Source: Lycorma delicatula
Lineage: Eukaryota > Arthropoda > Insecta > Hemiptera > Fulgoridae
Length of the DNA: 64,000 bases
Reading direction: 5' to 3'
NCBI RefSeq assembly: GCF_047948215.1
Contig: NC_134456.1
Coordinates: forward strand, 64,499,529 to 64,563,528
The translations under genes and the position numbers were made by a program. The first letter of the stretch is position 1. Each line of letters begins with the position of its first letter. Below are positions 29,640 through 44,249 of this stretch, piece after piece. The notes under the pieces are model-generated. The model saw nothing but the letters and a program-made list of their open reading frames with translations. It had not been told where the DNA came from and did not search any database.

Positions 29640-32600
29640 GCATATAAATTATAAGTTTCTTTATTTAAATACATAGTCCCAAAATGTAAAAGAATGTAAA
29701 GTTTATGCCATTATTTTTGTTGTTATATTTTATTATGCGTGTTACTATTGTAAAACAGTCAATAATTCTCTAATAGGTATTATGTAACCTTTAAAAAGAA
29801 ATTATTTAGTTACATGTTGAAAGTTTTCTTACTTAATGAACAAAAATAAAATATTTAAATAACCATAACAGTAATTTTTACTATTCTGTATTAAATAATT
29901 CAGCAGCTATTTTTTATGACACAAAAGAGTGTAATTCTAAGAACTCAAAATAACTCATTACTTTTGTAAAAAAAAAAGAAACTAATTTTAAGGATTTATA
30001 TTTTCAACACAGTTATAATTTCAAATAGACTGAACAAAAATACTGTTTAAGAATGTGTTTTTTATTGATTGATGTATTGTAGCATTATTAAATTTTTATT
30101 ATAAAAAATAAATTTTAATTTTTCAATTATTTTACGTGAAATTCACATTGAGGAACTGACTGTTTATTATATTTTCCCCAAAAAAATGTATTTGTATTAG
30201 CAAAATCATTCAGTTTGTTTAAATTGAATTTTTATTAATTAAATTATGAAATAATATCATCTGGCTTTATAGAAATGTTCCTGCGTAGTAAAGCACTCTA
30301 TATATTTTTGCTTTTGCTCGATTGAGGAAGTTGTGTTTTCTTGGGAGAGATTTTTTATTTGTTTTTAAAAGTTCTGTAAACAGACTGTGTTAAAATAGTT
30401 GCCAGCGCCAAGCATGAAAAATCCTGGTGCTTATATTAAGAAGATCATGTCATAGTATGTTTTAAGGTTTGGGAATTTATTATAAATATTTTTATATTTC
30501 TTAAAGTTAGAATGGCATTTCTAATAGTTAGCCAATATATATGATATTTATTATAAATGAACAATAAATAATTAATATAAATCTAATTAAATAGTTATGT
30601 GACAATGGTGATTTGGTAAAACTTATTGTATTATTCTAGTGGTTATTTAATGTTTTTTCTTGTGACCTTTTTTTTATTTTTGAGATATCGTATGTTGCTT
30701 CAAATATAACTTGCTTTTATTTCTCAAAAATGAGTATCGCATTTTAATTTCTTGGTAGTATTTATATAAAATTTGGCCAATATGGTAATTCTGTAAACAT
30801 CATGCTGCTGTTGTAGGACTTTTTTTTTATTAATGATTTTTTTATTGTTTATTCCATCTCTTGATTTGCTCAATCATAGCTTATTTATTTCCTAGTAGTA
30901 GCCACAAAACAGTTGTAATTAGATTTATGGAAAGTATATAGAAGCTAAGAAAAACAAATTTTTGTTTGATCCATCTTTTGTCAAACATTACACCTATAAA
31001 TAATTTTCTTTTTTATTAATGTTAATTTAGAGTAAGTTCTATGGATCCTAGATTTCTGTTATATATGCCATGTGATGGAGATAAGTGAAAACAGCAGGAC
31101 TGAGTTGTAATCTACATTAGAGTTAAGTCTGAGTTCTGAAGTTGGCAAATAATTCTTAAATAAAATATTAAAAATAGTTTACTCTAAAAAGTTAGTTCAT
31201 GAATTGCTTTTCTTGTGTGTTTTGATCCTAATTTTTGGTATGTAATTAATATTTGTAGCAATATATAAATAAGTTATATTAAATGATAGTAATTTTGTTT
31301 TTAGTAAATATTTTGTGTGTGTTTGGTGCTAAGTACTTTCATTATTATTATGTAATTGTCATATTATATAATTGATTGATCATATTGTAAAATATCATTA
31401 ATTTAAATACTAGTCTACAAAAAATAATTATCATCCTAAATATTTATTTTATCAACTAATTATATTTTTATTAATATTATTTATATTATCTGTGATTATT
31501 TGGTTGTATCCATTTAAATGAATTATTAACTGCCATTGTATATTATTACAATTGATGATATTATGTTGTATATTATTAGTATAGAATAGAATTTTTAATG
31601 AATTTTATTATTAATTTGTAAAATTATGTTAATTTGTAGTGATATAAATAGATCATTTCATGAAATTTTAGCTATAACAATAATTAATCATTTAAAATTA
31701 AAGAATATATCATTTCAAAAACTAAAAAGTATATGTTATTCAGAATAATACTTGTTATTAAAATAGAATTCTCCAGTGAAAAATACTGATATTGACTCTT
31801 GTTTTATTCTTTATATGGCAAAAATGTACTAGATTTCTTTATTTTATTGATCAATTTTTTTATTTGATGAATGAAAGCCAAAAATATAGATGCTCTTGTA
31901 TCTGCAATAATAAATTTATATCAAGTTGACAGTCTCTGTCATTATTTGTTCAGAGCTGGTTTTTTCTTTCTTTTTTAATTTCCTCCTCAATTTTTATTAA
32001 TTTATGCCAAAATTTTTGTGGTTTATTTATATTTAGCTTTTAAATTGATGTCCATTAATGAATAGTGTATTTTGTGTATCTTAAATCATTAAAATATTTT
32101 TAAGATGCATTACATCTCATGTTTTACATCAAAACCTTTTTTCTCTTATATAATTCATCAACAAATTTTACTTTGAATATAATCCAGTCAAACTGAGAAT
32201 TCATAAGATCAATATGGTTACTGAAAAACATTAAATTACATCTAATCAGTAATTAATTACACATAAATTAATGACTTGCCAATGAAATTAAATCAAAATA
32301 CATTTTCTAGATTCAGTAGTGTTTTACAGAATGGGTGCTTTATTCAAAACGAAAAATAAAATGAAAGTTATTGATGCAGTTATTAATACTCAGGTTACGT
32401 TAACTCTTAAAAACTATTTTTCATTTTGTAACAAAATCTCACATTTCTAATTGATTCTAGCGACTGAAGATTATTTGTTCAATACATATTCAGTTGTTAT
32501 CTTCAGTGCAGATCTAAGAATTGTAGGACAAATTGAATCTAAAGGTTCTGCTTTTGATTATTTTTCTGTTTATGTGGAACAGGAAAAATGTATAACAATT

Positions 32601-35600
32601 TTAATTTGGAGTCTCTATATATAACCAAACTTTAGACTGACACACCCTCAATCAGGCCAAGGGGCAATTTACATTGCTCATCAAAGTAAAATAAATATTC
32701 ACAAAAATATCATCATATTGGTTTTTATTGAATAAATGGAATGTTTCTTAATAACAGTATCTTGAAGATATATGATGGAAACAGACTGTAAGGTAGAGGG
32801 AATGGCTTGTAAAACAAAAAAAAAAAAAAAAAAATACAGTTTATTATATTACCAATTTAGTATATTTTCAGTTGGATTTGCTTTCTTTTAACTTTTAATC
32901 ATTATATATTTTTTTACTTACATGTGTTTATAGCAGCTCTAGTGCTTCATTTTTTATGTAAAAAAAAATTTGTGTGGATTGCACTAATAAGATATAATTT
33001 TTTTAATGTTTGTATTGGAATATTAGTGATTATTATTGTTAATCCTTTTCTTTTTTTTTACTAATTTTTCTGTGACTAAATTAATTTATAATGTAATATA
33101 TTTGTACATCCTGAATTTCAATTGTTTATATTAAAATAACAGTTATGTATTTTGTTATATGGGACCAGAAACAGTAAAAAAATTAATATATGGTGATGAA
33201 TACAGCTGGTCTGTATGTATTAGAATTTATTATATTAAAGATTTTTTTATTTGTCATCATGTGACACTTTTTCTTAGACTGGTTATTTAATTTTTTTTTT
33301 TATTTTAATTATTTTAACATTTATTTTATGCTTTTTATTTGTGTATTCTATTTATGTAATCTAAATTAGATTAATTAAATTTTATATTAAAATAATTTTT
33401 TTAATTAAAGATATCCAAAATTAATCTGTAAGTTGCAAATAAACTTTTATATCCGATGACTTTAATAATAATAATAAATCTTAAAATCAAATGACATCAA
33501 TGACGACCAATGATATCTGTCATTAATCTTCATTTATTTTTAAAATTAATAATGAATATATATTTATCACAGGATACGTGAGATTTGTTATTTAGGTATA
33601 ACAAGGAGGATATTCCTGTAGTGTATCTTATTTTAGGTATTTATCTTAAATTGTTTGACTCGTCCAGTGACGTAAGTTGACTCTGCATTTTGAAATGTAG
33701 TGTAGCGACTTTTTAAAATTTCATACAATGATTGCGTAGATATCATTTCTTAATTCAAAATTATTTTTTATCTTCTTTTAATATCCTGATTATTAAATTA
33801 TCTTTTAAAAAGTATTTAACATTTTAACGTTCTTATCCAAGAATTATTTGTTGTGAGCTTATTTCTCTTGTATCAAAAAACAAGACTGAGATCTTTTTAA
33901 GTATGTGGTGTGGCTAACTAAAAATAGCATCCCTGGTGATGATTACCATAACAGTGGCTAAGTGTGATCTCAATCTTTCTGCAGCTGGCGATCTTTACAG
34001 TTGTCAGATAAACAAACTAGTCTGCAGCTGGCAATAAAAAATAGTCATTAATATATAATCCTGGGCTGAAATCTCTTATATAAATAATATAACATTTGAA
34101 TAACTAGATTGATGCAACTAATGATTATATTATATTATCAACTCAAAGATTTTTGACCAAAATATTTCTGTTCTCACCAATTTATTGGCTGTATAAAAAA
34201 AACTGTTCTGTTAAAGGTATATTTCTTAGAAGCTCAAGATTTTTTGTCTTATGAGATGCTCGTTTCTCCTTATCATTAGTTTTTTTTTTTTTGCTTGTTG
34301 GCTGTGAATGTAGTTAAGGTTCTGCGATTGTAAAAATAGCTTTTTTTTAAGATATTATGATATATGTATGTTAAATCTTTATTTATTAACTTTCTGATTT
34401 ATCCATTTGTACTTGATCAAATGTACTTTTTGTAGTTACTTTAATTGGCTTAATTAAGAAGTTTACATGCATTATTTATAGTAAAAAAATCTCTCCTACT
34501 TCTGAATAATTTTTATTTGAAAAGTTAGATCTATCCAGCACATTATTTATATTCAATTTCTACTGTATGACATACATTTGTAATTCATGATGTTAGCTGG
34601 AAAATGATTGCATTTATTTATGTAATGTAGTTTTATGTTAATAATTCTTAACTTTTATGTGTTCTTGATTTTTTTTCAAATAGACAAGTTTTTTGGAGTA
34701 AAGTGTTTGTATTTTCATCTTGAAACCTTTTAATACAGATCATGATAGTAATGGTAAATATGCTATTCCACAGACAGAAAGTTTGATTGTTATTTTTAAT
34801 TTGCAGCATTGTATTTAAAATTTTAGTCTGTACAAGTTAGATTAGTTTGTTAAATCTGTCAAAATTTATTTTAATTCCCCAGTTGTAATATCAAGCAAAA
34901 CAAGATTACGGATTGTTTTTAACCTATGCATCATGGTAAAAATTTATGATTTTTGAATGCTTTTTTGGGAATTAATTTTTTTTAAAAGTATATATGTTAA
35001 TTCAGCTTTCATTTCTTATTACACCATATGAAGTGCACATAAAGCTTTTTCAGGAATTTTATTTGTTCATTCTAGAGCAAAATTTGTTTTCTACAAGTTA
35101 AAACCCTCAATGAGTCCATGTAGATGTGCACCTACTATGAAAAATTAAAGCATATTCACACTGCCTCTATTTTAAAACTAAGTATACATACTTAGAAGTC
35201 TATTTATATGATTTTGTGTTTTTTAATATTAGATTTATTGAACATCATATTATTTTAGTTGTGCATAATTTTTTTTACAGGGGTACATTATTTTATATAT
35301 GTCAAATTTGTTAATGTTAATTAAAATAGCTTATGCATTCATTTTTCTCTAGAGTAATAATGAAATAAGGAAGATTTAGATAATTTATTGTAATAGTTCA
35401 TAAACTATTCAGAACTGCATTCTTAATAAATTATTCCTTCTTCCATCTAACTTACTCATCTGTTTTTAATGATCAGCATTGCTTAGCATACATATACTAC
35501 GATTCTACATCTTTTCCTTCTGTAGATCAATTTCTTCACTTAAGAAAAGAGTAAAGAATAAAAATAAGAAAGGTTTGTTATTTTACTCCATAAAATGTTT

Positions 35601-36375
35601 ATAGTAAGCTTGCTCAAGAGTTAAATGGCTTCACTTAACTTACATATTTATTTACTTTTGTGCTTCAAAATTAATTGTCTCCTGGAGATCCCTAGTTAGA
35701 GTTCCAATTACTGATGAAAACTAGAAAGAAGGCTTCAAAAACTTGTCAATTAGAAATTAATTATTCATAAAATGAGTTAAGATAAATTCTTCTTGATAAT
35801 TGAAAGTTACTTGTAGACTTTTCAGGCAACTGTGATGTTCATTTGTAAAGGTTTAGCTTTTGTGTGAAAGTATCATTTAATTCATTATTTTAAAAGTTCG
35901 GAAGAAATAAAATTCCATTTCACCACATGATTTTAGACATGGGCAGGGTGCTCTTGTAAGTAATCTTATCCTATATACAAGTGACTTGTTTAACATGTGA
36001 ATTATTTTGCAGTAATAGGGGCAAAATAATCTGATGGCTGAAGTGTGTTACATTTCCTAAAAAAAAAATACAAGTTTGCAGTTTATGTTGACACAAATTT
36101 GGTTCACTTATTCATGTTTCCATTCTCTGTAGATATATGATTTGAAATTTTATGCAATATTTAGTTATCAACATATTGGTTTTATCATGGGAAAAAGAAT
36201 GTTTAATAAGATAATTTTAGATATTAATTTTTATTTAATTTTTCCCTTTATGTAGAAAAAATTTTTTTTTTTAATAATTAAAAAGTATTTTAATTATTCT
36301 TTCCTGAGCATAGGTATTGTCTTATATATAAAAATATATGGATAGTCATTAAATCTGTACCAACTTCAAGCAGAA
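29640..36375. other. AT-rich stretch with no gene seen
   Basis: Six to seven kilobases without a recognisable coding block on either strand. The + strand looks T-rich, as transcribed non-coding sequence often is. It may be TMEM198 3' UTR extension, another gene's intron, or intergenic. Confidence 0.4.
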
Positions 36376-36379
36376 ATTA

Positions 36380-36512
36380 TAACCACCTCTTCAGTAGTCA
36401 CCCCATGCTTCTCTTTCTTCTTGGTTTATAATTAATCATGTACTTAGCCCATCTATCATTATCCAATCTAGTTATATGATGAAGCCAAATCTCCTTGTAA
36501 TGCTCAATTTAT
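36380..36512 (-). pseudogene. LINE ORF2 C-terminal fragment
   Basis: The minus strand reads DRWAKYMINYKPRRKRSMG, then LLKRWL, matching the pattern RWAKKI...YKPRGRRSxGRPxKRW at the C-terminus of many insect LINE ORF2 proteins. It is short, with a stop in the GRP position; no other LINE domain is readable alongside. It is a different family from the 28.9 kb copy. Confidence 0.6.
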
Positions 36513-36514
36513 TC

Positions 36515-39470
36515 ATTAAGAGAGAATATATCTATCTAATTCTTACACCATCATTCTTAAATTGATGTCATATAGTACAACCTTTTACCAATTAATAGAT
36601 GAATAATACAGTATAGTCCCATTTCTATAAAAATCTTGAACATTTTTAGTTATTCATCAGAGATTTTCAGAGTTTAATCCCCCAAGTCCATGATCTTACT
36701 GATACTTCTCTGTAAACATGCTGTAACAGTTAATTTATTATTTCATAATAAATACTAATTTTTTTTAATTCTCCAAAATGAAATTTGTTAGTGCCTGAAT
36801 ATCAACTTGTGTTTGCCCCTCTAGTTTATTTTAATGTTTTTAAAACAATTTCTGCTAATCACTTCTTATTCAAAGATAAGGAAGTGACACATTTGAAGTC
36901 CATAATTTTAATTACTTCTCTAAAAAATATACAATAATTATAAACAGTAGTTAAAGAGAACTTTTTTATAATCATTGAAAGGTTTTGTATAAAAAACTAT
37001 GCTTTTTTTACTATATTTACAATTTTTAATTTCTTTTTTGTTCATTTCACTTAAGCATTTTTCATTTTCAGATTATCTTCCTAGATATTTCAATTTCTCT
37101 AATTGACTGGAAACTTTATTTTAATTCAAAATTAGTCTAGTATGCTATTTTCTGTTTATTAAAAGCTGAGGTGTTTGTTATTCTGAGGCAAATATAAAAA
37201 ATTTAACTTTTATTTTTCAAATGGTTGAATTAAAATTTATTACCTAAAGGAAACAAATTTTTATGATTATTTTAATTTTTGGAGGAAGCAAACTTAAGTA
37301 TTAAGTTAACTTTATATAACACACACACACATAAGAGTTATATATCAAAAATAAGTTATAAATAAAATATAACCTTTTTAAATAATTATACATAACATTT
37401 ACACTATTTTATTTCATGAACTGCCAAAGAGAATAATTGAAGAGAGCTCATTAATTGAAAGAAGATGTTTAGTACTTATTTTGCTTACTCCATTAAGTAT
37501 TTTTAACACATCTATGTGATGAGTTTTCTATTAATTTAATGCATCAATCTAAATAATAATTTCATGAATTTAAATAATAAAGACTTAATAAATGTTTTTT
37601 TTTAACAAAACTGAAAACAAGGGAATGGATTATAAAGATCCACATGATCTGTTCCGGACAATAAACCCGGTAATTCTATCCTCTTTACCGCTCTGGATCA
37701 CTCTTCTCTTAAAGTTTTGAACTTCATGCATTTCTACTAGTGAACAAAAATGAACATTTTTGTTAGACCTTTTTAAGCAATATTAACTGATTCTTTAAAT
37801 AATCTTAAACCTGAAAATATTCAAATCAACAATAAAATTAAGTAGCAGTAGCATAGTATTCTTTTTTTTATAGAAAATTCTTTTAAAAGTTCTTTCTACT
37901 TGTATACAATTTGGGAATACTAGGTAGTAGGAACAGATTAACCATACAAAATAATTAATTGAATTGCATCATAGTATGTAATGTAAATTTCTAATTAGAT
38001 TACACTTACCATGTTTTTTTTCTCTTTTCTGTTCATGAGCTCTTATACAAAGTGTACAGCTTTATCAAATGAATATATTAAAAAATATGTACAAAAAAAA
38101 GCATTATTGATATTTTTAAAAATGTAGTGAAATTTTTTTAAAAAAGTAAAATCTTTTTAGAAATTTAACTGCAATATAATGCATGATCATTATGTCATAT
38201 TCTGTATTAATGTGAACCAAAAAAGCCAACAGAAATTCAACAATATACCCATACCCACCTTATCAGTTAAACCAAGATGATACCTGCCTATCACCAGCAC
38301 AAATTTATTTAACATAGGCATATTAACATTTACTGTAAAGTAAAGGAAAAGAGATTGTAGATGTAATCAGCTGAATTTTTTTTTTTTTTTAATTATTATT
38401 ATTGAACTGAAAGACATTTGAGTAATATTGGTGAGTCTTGCTTGTTTATTTCATATTAGGAAGTTTGCTTATTAGTTTTTTCTATATATAGAAAACTGAT
38501 TATATTTTAAAAGTGATAAAAACATTGCACATGTTAGGTAAAATGGATGAAAACATTTAATTATAACTACATTTTAAAATAATAGTATTGTAATTTGTAT
38601 ATATAAAAGTAATTATTTTACATCTTTTTTTATAAATATATATTACTAATTGTAAAATTATTAGATAAGAAAATTAATAAATAAATTTTTGTAAGTATAT
38701 TTTTTTATATTTTGTGTTAATTATAATAAAAACTAAACGCAAATAAATATTTTTATAGAAAATTTTTCTTTTGTTAAATCTTTGTTATGTATGTTTTAAT
38801 TGTTTGTACTTTTATTGTAATGATCTGTAGCATTTTTTTGTTAATATTTTATGTATTGTAAATTAATTTAAATATAATCAGGCATTCATAATACTTTTCC
38901 AAATTAAAAAATTATATATAATGTATGTATTATACATAACTTTTTGTAATTTTGTATTGCTCAATAATGAATTTAAATTGAATTGTTTAATTTTATGTAA
39001 TGCATTTGGCATAATGATCTTTTAATAAGTTTTTATTAATTGTATAAAATTTATATTAATATTTATGACTGATTATTTTGAACTGTATAAGAATAAATAT
39101 ATGTTTTATTGTGGTATGTTATAATTAATTATATATCATTGTATGTAAAATTGTTAACTAAAATAATTTATTACGTAATACATTATTATAAATTATTTAC
39201 TTTTATTTATATTTTATACATATTCTATGAGTTGAATTGTAACTTCTAAATTTTTATTAATTATTAATATTAGAAGTTACGTAATTGAATGTCAGTTTCC
39301 CACTTCTGACAATTTTAAAGTGATATTTTCATCTTCAAGCATTTTAATCAAATTTATTGATATACAGGTATACAAAAAAGAATATTGGAGATGTAAAGCC
39401 ATTTAATGTCACTTAACTTTTGATTTTACAGTAATGAATCACAAAAAATTAAAAAGTAACTTACATTCTT
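36515..39470. other. AT-rich stretch with no gene seen
   Basis: No coding or structured feature was recognised; A/T-rich simple sequence dominates at 38100-39290. Confidence 0.4.
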
Positions 39471-39479
39471 TTCCTACAG

Positions 39480-40425
39480 GTGTTTAATGTAAGCATCTTT
39501 TGTCACATGGCACTCATCCAACCTATGGAGGAGTTCATCCCATGCATAAACCAGCATATCTGGAATAACAAAAACGACAGCTGCTTCAGTCCTATGTTTC
39601 AAAATGAATAGATCAGTTAGAAGTGAAGACATATACCTAAAACTCTTTATAAAACCCCAAAGAAAAAATCATATGGGTCAGATCGATTGATGTAGGAGAC
39701 CACCACAAACAATCTCTATCATTGGGTCCATGCCAACCTGTCCAGCAGATTGGGAAAACATCATTCAACCAGTTCTGTGCAGAAATATGCCAGTGAGGAG
39801 GTCCATCATCTTTTTGCCATATAAAATTCTGTGGTACATTGTGCAGTTGAGGAAGAGCTGTGTATACAGTACATCCAAATAAGCAACTCCTGTTACATTC
39901 GTTTACTACAGCAAAAAAAAAAAAAAAAAATGGCCGGTAAACTAGCCACCAAGATGTTGCATGGAAAACATTTAATTTTGGTGAGTCCCTTTCACATTAT
40001 AAAAGTTCATGGATATTTTCTGACGCCCAGTTACAAATGTGTGTTAACTTTTCTAATAACATGTAGTATTGACTCATCATGAAACACGATATGATCAAAA
40101 AAGTGGTCATCTTCATGCTGCAACAATTGGATTGTAAAGTTGGCATGCACAGCTTAATCAGTAGGCTACAAAGTCTTTTAACAGCCATAAATGGTGTGGA
40201 CTCATGTAAGAATTTCCTTAAAGCACTCCACACTGGCTGGTCGTGCATGTGCTCTGTGGTTGAATCCACACCATTCCTATCCAACTTGAAAGAATTACAT
40301 ACTGTGCAGACCAGCATTAACAAGGTTTTTCTCCCGGTGGTTAAAAAGTTACTTCCCTTCCTGTAGCGTTTAAACAACACATAACTTATATCACTAATGA
40401 AATTGTTTTTTTTTTGCAAGTAAAA
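39480..40425 (-). pseudogene. IS630/mariner-type DDE transposase relic
   Basis: The minus strand carries in order a helical N-terminal part with WSALRKFLHESTPFMAVKR and LCMPTLQSNCC (about 40130-40250; related proteins: LHMxPYKIQLLQ), a HICNWASENIHELL block (NWxSENPHE pattern), LNVFHATSWW, WQKDDGPPHWHISAQNWLNDVFP (FQQDGAPPHW pattern, second catalytic Asp region), WTGWHGPNDRDCLWWSPTSIDLT, and a heavily broken C-terminus. An A-run of 18 near 39920 interrupts it. It belongs to the insect SETMAR-unrelated group whose proteins start the DDE core with QQDGAPPHW. Confidence 0.7.
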
Positions 40426-42203
40426 TAAAGAAACGTAAAAACTAGTCGGCCATTAAACTGGCATAATTTTACATGAATTTTACCAATATGTTTCTGTTTT
40501 TACAAAACGGCTGCCTGTTTATTAATTAAGTTAGCCTGCCTGCTATTTAAAATCATCCCCTTCTCTTTTGGTGTATACTATAACCTCATAAAATATAGTA
40601 GTAACAGCAAGGAAATCATCTGGGGCATCTTTGGTCACTTATCCTTCATCAACACTAACAGAAATTTTAATGATAGAAAGGATTAAGTTGAAATTTTGTA
40701 TTGATGATATTGGAAAATAACACAAGTTTTTGAATTTCCAAGTTGAAAAATCATAATTGAATTGTATATTTCAGAAACCTACTATATTCCACATGAATAT
40801 CATTGTACATAATGAGTTTTTTAAATAAAGGAACCAATTATAAGCTATTTTGAACATTGTTTGGAAAAATATCATTAGACTTCATCTATATTGTGTTTAT
40901 TTAGAGGCAGGGAAAATTCTGAGAATAGTCTGAAAATCACTTAAAAATTTTGGGGAAACCCTGATTAGGCAAAAAATCAACTGACTTCATTATTTCCTTA
41001 TTATTTACTTTAACTGTACTAGAACATTCCATCAGTTTTAATTTTATCACGTAAAAATAAAATAATATAAATTTATTTACATTTCAAAAAACATTAGATT
41101 ACAAAAATAATGACTAGGCTAGTTTTATGCTAACATGAATGAACTCCTAAGAAGTTTATTTTGATGAAATAGACCAGATAAAACTGAGGCAAAGTTTTAA
41201 TCATTTATTTTACGTACTTTTATTCCCTGCATCAGGCTGATAGTAAAATGTTGATGACTATTTAAGGAGCAAAATACATATGCGCAAGACATCTTCCATG
41301 AAAAACTTAATAAGCATTTGAAAAATTTTGTTGGTTTTTGTTTAGTTTTACTAAACATTTGAAATTGACACATTGCTTACTTTTAATTCTAGCACTATTC
41401 TGGCATATAACTGCACTGAACAATGACTCACAATCAACAGCCAAGAGTATTAATATTTCTCATGCAGGTTCAAACACGTCTAAAGTCTTCCAAAAACTCA
41501 GATCACTTCTCAGTGCTTTCTCAGAGAGGTAAAAACATAGCTTGTTATTTAATAAACACATCATAAAATTAATGAAGCTACTCATATAACACAAGTTCTA
41601 AATGGATATACCATTTGACATTCGCTCACTGCCAAGTCATAAAAGAGCAGCATTTATTATAGATTACTTTCTAAAATGTGTTTATTAAATAGTTTAGAGT
41701 TGAAGATATTGATACAAATTTCTTAAATTTTGAAATTAATAAATCTCTTATACCACTTCAACAAAAAAATTATTGCCTGATCTATAGCAGCATGTAATAT
41801 TATTTTAAAAGAAACTTATGTAGTTTCAATTACTTCTTAATTGTTTTGCAACAGTAACTGTCAAGCATGTCATAGAATGCAACCTGAAAGTAAAATGCAA
41901 TAAAAAAAATTCCTACCGAATATTTTCCTTTTTACATTTCTTCCATGATTTTTGCAATTTTGGATATTGATATCTCCAAATCAATAATAGTTAACAGTAA
42001 ATGAGTTTCAACATAATTTTTCTATTAAAATTTTACATGAGAATCCTATACTCCATGGCCATCTAGCTATTTTAATAATTAAAATTGGATTCAAGATGAT
42101 AAAAAGTTCTATAACAATACTTATATAGCTGTTTGCTAGTGCATCTACTTCTATCACCTAGAGAAAAATTTTTTTTTAAATTTAGTTAAGTTTTTCAATA
42201 GTA

Positions 42204-42339
42204 ATGAAAACTTATGCAGTTAGTAGGAAAACAATCAGAACAGCAAACCTGAAAAGTTCATTCATATTGTTGTTAATCTCAACATTATTTGTACTTGCTG
42301 ACATTGTTCACTGCCAAAAGTACTTGTTCACAATATTAG
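42204..42339 (+). CDS. Possible first coding exon of a secreted protein (weak)
   Basis: ATG at 42204 opens a frame with basic residues followed by FILLLISTLFVLADIVHC, a good signal-peptide shape with a likely cleavage after the cysteine, then QKYLFTILG and a GTAGTG donor-like site at 42340. No homologue recognised and no downstream exon in the required phase was found, so this may be chance. Confidence 0.2.
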
Positions 42340-43159
42340 GTAGTGTACAAGTACTTTATGACATGGGATATTTACATTTCAAAAAAATTCATATACTTTA
42401 CAAACGACTTTTCTTACTTTTAATTCATTAGCTTTATTCACCAATTCATTTATGGTAATATTTCCATAAATGATTAAATGATAATGGTGATATTTCCATA
42501 ATTAAAATAATAGGTTTTAATAACTTTCACAGTATTCATACGGGAAAATGTAGAAAAAGTATATCAAATTCAAGATAAAATTCTTTGTCTACTTATCTTA
42601 ATTGTCAAAATATTAATAAAAAGGTAAAGATACAAATTTTGGTCTGTTATTTCTGATAAATATTGTAGATTGTGTTTTTAATCATTAAAATAATTTTATT
42701 AAGAAATTAGCTTTAAAAAAAAAAATAGGGATAATGTTTAACATTGCAGTTTTTTGTGTACTGAGAAGTTTATTGGTCCTAAATAAAGTTTTGTATTACT
42801 GGTTTATTAATTATTAGTAAACTGTGGATGATTTATTTTTATTACTTATAAAAAAAGAGAAACGCTTTTTAATAAAATGTGATTTGTGATAGAATCTACT
42901 TTCAAAATATGTATATGACCCTTTGGCTCTGACATAAATAATAATAGAGTGAGATGAAGCATTAGAAGCTACCCTAATAACGTTTTTGTGATAAAAATAG
43001 TTAGGGGAAATTGGTTTTTTGTTAAATATTTTGAAAAACATTTCTCAAACAGTTATAAAATTTAATTTGGTTTTGTTACCGTACATCAAAATAAACCAAA
43101 AGATGATTTTTTTTTTAAATTATGACTATTTGTGATACATTTTTATAAAATAAAAAAAA

Positions 43160-43177
43160 TTATATATATATATATAT
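43160..43177. repeat. (TA)n microsatellite
   Basis: About nine TA units in AT-rich DNA. Confidence 0.9.
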
Positions 43178-44249
43178 GTAAAACGAATAAATAAATAAAT
43201 GTAAGTGAAATATATATAATTTTTTTTTTTGTAAAAATTATCTTTTAAACAATTTCATAACTAAAAAATTTCAAATCCTTTTATAGTTCAATAAGTAAGC
43301 TTTCAAACAATAGTGCTGTTTTAGGCACAGTTTTCATAACTGCAGCCCTGACAATGGAATTTTGAATTAATGGACTGTTTAAGAAAAAAAATAATATTAA
43401 AAACAAATAATTATAATGTAATTACATAAATTACTATTGAAAATTGGTCCAATATCATTTGAAATTGGGTATCACAATTACGAAGCCTGAATTTTAGATT
43501 GATGGAAAATTACTCAGATTTAACTTGGAGTATTTAAAAAAAATTGTTTGTATTTTGTCAATAATATGTAAAGTATTAATTTTTATAAAAATATCATCAA
43601 GATATTAAATTTGATAAAATTTCCAAAATTTTTGTATTTCTTTCTTTATTAAGGTCAGGTGGGACAACTGACATGATTTTACAATGAGGTTAAGAATGTC
43701 TGAGCTTATTACTTATCAGATAATCATATGATAAGTTTTTCTCAACTGGAACAGTTGTAACTTATGCTTAAAATTATACTATTTAAATATATGAAACCTT
43801 TTTTTTTGATGGTGACATTTTCAGTATTAATAGAATGAATAAAAAAATTTTAGTTCCAGTGGGCCCAGTTAGAACTGGGGTAACTGGACCAGCTGGTCCT
43901 AAATAACATAGCTTGTATATTTTGATGTGCGGTATCCGGGCCTGAACAGATACCTTTATAGTTCTATAAAAAAATTACAAACATTCATTTAAATTTAGCA
44001 ATGTTGAAGGCTAGAATCAATGTGAGCACCGCTTATTATGACTGAGATTTGGTTTATGCATAAATAAAAACATGATTCACATTTAACACTTTTATTGGTA
44101 CAAAATATTTAATTGAATATTTTTAACACATACTTGATCATTTTTACAGTTAACAAGTCATACAAAAAAGAAAGAAAAAATGCAGTTGACAAAAAACTAA
44201 TTTTTTTTTTTTATAATACATTATTTCTTAGCTATCTCACAAATGTTTC

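Larger units (their letters stand above)
40430..43650. other. AT-rich stretch, at most weak exon candidates
   Basis: Two + strand open segments encode signal-peptide-like hydrophobic starts: one at 41346-41528 without an ATG, and one beginning with ATG at 42204 followed by a possible donor at 42340 (FILLLISTLFVLADIVHC). Neither matches a family I know; see findings. Confidence 0.3.

Noticed and set aside
41346..41528. Secreted-peptide exon with LLLILALFWHITA
   Set aside because: No ATG, several equally good acceptors, no recognised family and no downstream exon; hydrophobic runs are common in AT-rich frames.
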